From: JBBSWB01 sp038046465
Lineage (GTDB): Archaea; Nanobdellota; Nanobdellia; Woesearchaeales; GW2011-AR9
Reading direction: 5' to 3'
Assembly: GCA_038046465.1 (NCBI GenBank)
Contig: JBBSWB010000030.1
Span: 1-11,892 of the forward strand
DNA length: 11,892 nucleotides
Shown here: positions 11,873-11,892 of the stretch, in pieces
Position numbering within the stretch: position 1 is the first letter of the stretch
How the letters are laid out: every line of letters starts with the position of its first letter
Made by a program: the position numbers and the translations under genes
Notes under the pieces: generated by a model
Seen by the model: the letters and a program-made list of their open reading frames with translations, nothing else
What the model was told of the DNA's origin: nothing
Database searches by the model: none

Positions 11873-11892
11873 TAGACAATCCTCTTAATGTG

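Noticed and set aside
1..11892. CRISPR array, rRNA or tRNA genes
   Set aside because: No regularly spaced direct repeats, T-arm GTTCGAA-type sequence or conserved rRNA blocks were seen on either strand.

Overview
The window is almost certainly archaeal, and probably from a small-genome, AT-rich lineage of the DPANN type (Woesearchaeota/Pacearchaeota-like; the lineage is inference). It carries GatE, the amidotransferase subunit found only in archaea, and a short 218-residue archaeal-type triosephosphate isomerase. Most transcription units have an AT-rich box A centred about 22-28 bp upstream of the start codon, which is the layout of leaderless archaeal mRNAs. Shine-Dalgarno-like sites appear only inside operons, for example before tpiA.

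Layout. Positions 1-53 hold the right end of an IS200/IS605-type (TnpB-associated) element whose body lies to the left of the window. Positions 95-2084 hold three minus-strand genes: a tRNA-dihydrouridine synthase that looks short at its C-terminus, a small lipoprotein with one calcium-binding FG-GAP/VCBS loop, and a seven-helix sensor-like membrane protein. Positions 2233-4758 hold a HAD phosphatase followed by small accessory genes: a 100-residue helical protein, a glycine-rich membrane protein, a putative ADP-ribosyltransferase-fold protein, and two adjacent unknown genes. The two unknowns sit between two near copies of a roughly 55-bp promoter region. Positions 4895-8431 form one operon: gatE, a small membrane protein, a DUF1461/Lit-like membrane protein, another small membrane protein, and tpiA. 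Then come an orphan unknown gene (8502-8942), a convergent secreted transglutaminase-like protein (8964-9602), a GC-rich structured intergenic element (about 9691-9830), and a minus-strand restriction-modification pair (9824-11844) of an AlwI-family endonuclease and a beta-class DNA methyltransferase.

How the genes fit together. Core functions (tRNA modification, Gln-tRNA formation, glycolysis) alternate with accessory material (IS end, R-M system, possible ART protein, orphan genes). The least explained parts are the promoter-flanked cassette at 4070-4870, the ART-like gene, the Lit-like protein in an organism expected to have ether lipids, and the hairpin-rich element beside the R-M operon. 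No tRNA, rRNA or CRISPR array was seen. No gap longer than about 220 bp lacks a gene.
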